Positions 5,279 through 5,291 of a DNA stretch of 5,291 nucleotides are shown here, one piece after another (positions within the stretch are counted from its first letter, which is position 1; every line of letters starts with the position of its first letter). Both the position numbers and the translations under genes were made by a program. The DNA is from a bacterium (GTDB lineage Bacteria; CBDUZB01; JAGLHV01). The notes beneath the pieces are model-generated. The model was not told where the DNA came from, made no database searches, and worked only from the letters and a program-made list of their open reading frames with translations. The stretch spans positions 1-5,291 of the forward strand of contig JAGLYT010000119.1 in the NCBI GenBank assembly GCA_023132075.1. Direction: 5' to 3'.

Positions 5279-5291
5279 AGTCCATAGTCGA
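5279..5291. repeat. Second AGTCSAY 7-base array, cut by window end
   Basis: AGTCCAT (5279-5285) followed by AGTCGA (5286-5291), which repeats the unit type of the array at 5195 after the AGTTANN block. It is preceded by a 10-base spacer ending in AACAGA, like the spacer before the AGTTANN block. The array is interrupted by the window edge, so its full length is unknown. Confidence 0.7.

Noticed and set aside
5195-5291. CRISPR array
   Set aside because: The repeats are 7 bases long and directly contiguous, with no unique spacers of 25-40 bases, and no cas gene is present.

Overview
The window is AT-rich and carries three complete genes, all on the + strand. Each encodes an exported cell-envelope protein: a lipoprotein, a secreted beta-propeller, and an outer-membrane barrel fused to TPR repeats. 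No housekeeping gene, RNA gene, transposase or CRISPR array is visible. The lipobox, the Sec signal peptides and the outer-membrane barrel imply a diderm (Gram-negative type) bacterium. The PorV/UPF0164-like barrel, the C-terminal FlgD-like/T9SS-like 'YPNP' domain, and the low-GC genome with short GC-rich palindromes fit an uncultured candidate-phylum lineage (Omnitrophota, Desantisbacteria, WOR-3 and similar groups). No taxonomic marker is present, so that placement is a guess.

Layout. Bases 1-209 are non-coding. They hold a possible terminator of a gene off the left edge (13-60), two adjacent hairpins of which one is GC-rich (77-122), a possible weak promoter, and a perfect 9-bp inverted repeat (163-184) just ahead of a strong ribosome binding site. 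Bases 210-1118 encode a lipoprotein with an Ig-like (Big-type) domain and a jelly-roll, carbohydrate-binding-like domain. After 54 bases, 1173-2795 encode a secreted seven-bladed beta-propeller protein with a carboxypeptidase-regulatory-like domain and a FlgD/T9SS-CTD-like C-terminus. A 173-base gap (2796-2968) holds an AT-rich inverted repeat and a short GC-rich island. Bases 2969-5167 encode a PorV/UPF0164-like outer-membrane barrel fused to seven widely spaced TPR hairpins. From 5195 to the right edge there are short tandem arrays of two related 7-base units.

How the parts may work together (inference). The propeller protein ends in the type of domain that, in Bacteroidota, directs cargo to the type IX secretion system, and the next gene encodes a barrel related to PorV, which is part of that system's attachment apparatus. 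The barrel-TPR protein could therefore be an outer-membrane anchor or secretion partner for surface proteins such as the propeller, with the lipoprotein as a further surface glycan-binding or adhesive component. Adjacency and domain content support this; nothing in the window proves it. The best candidates for something undescribed are the barrel-TPR fusion beside a CTD-bearing propeller and the alternating 7-base repeat arrays at the right edge.
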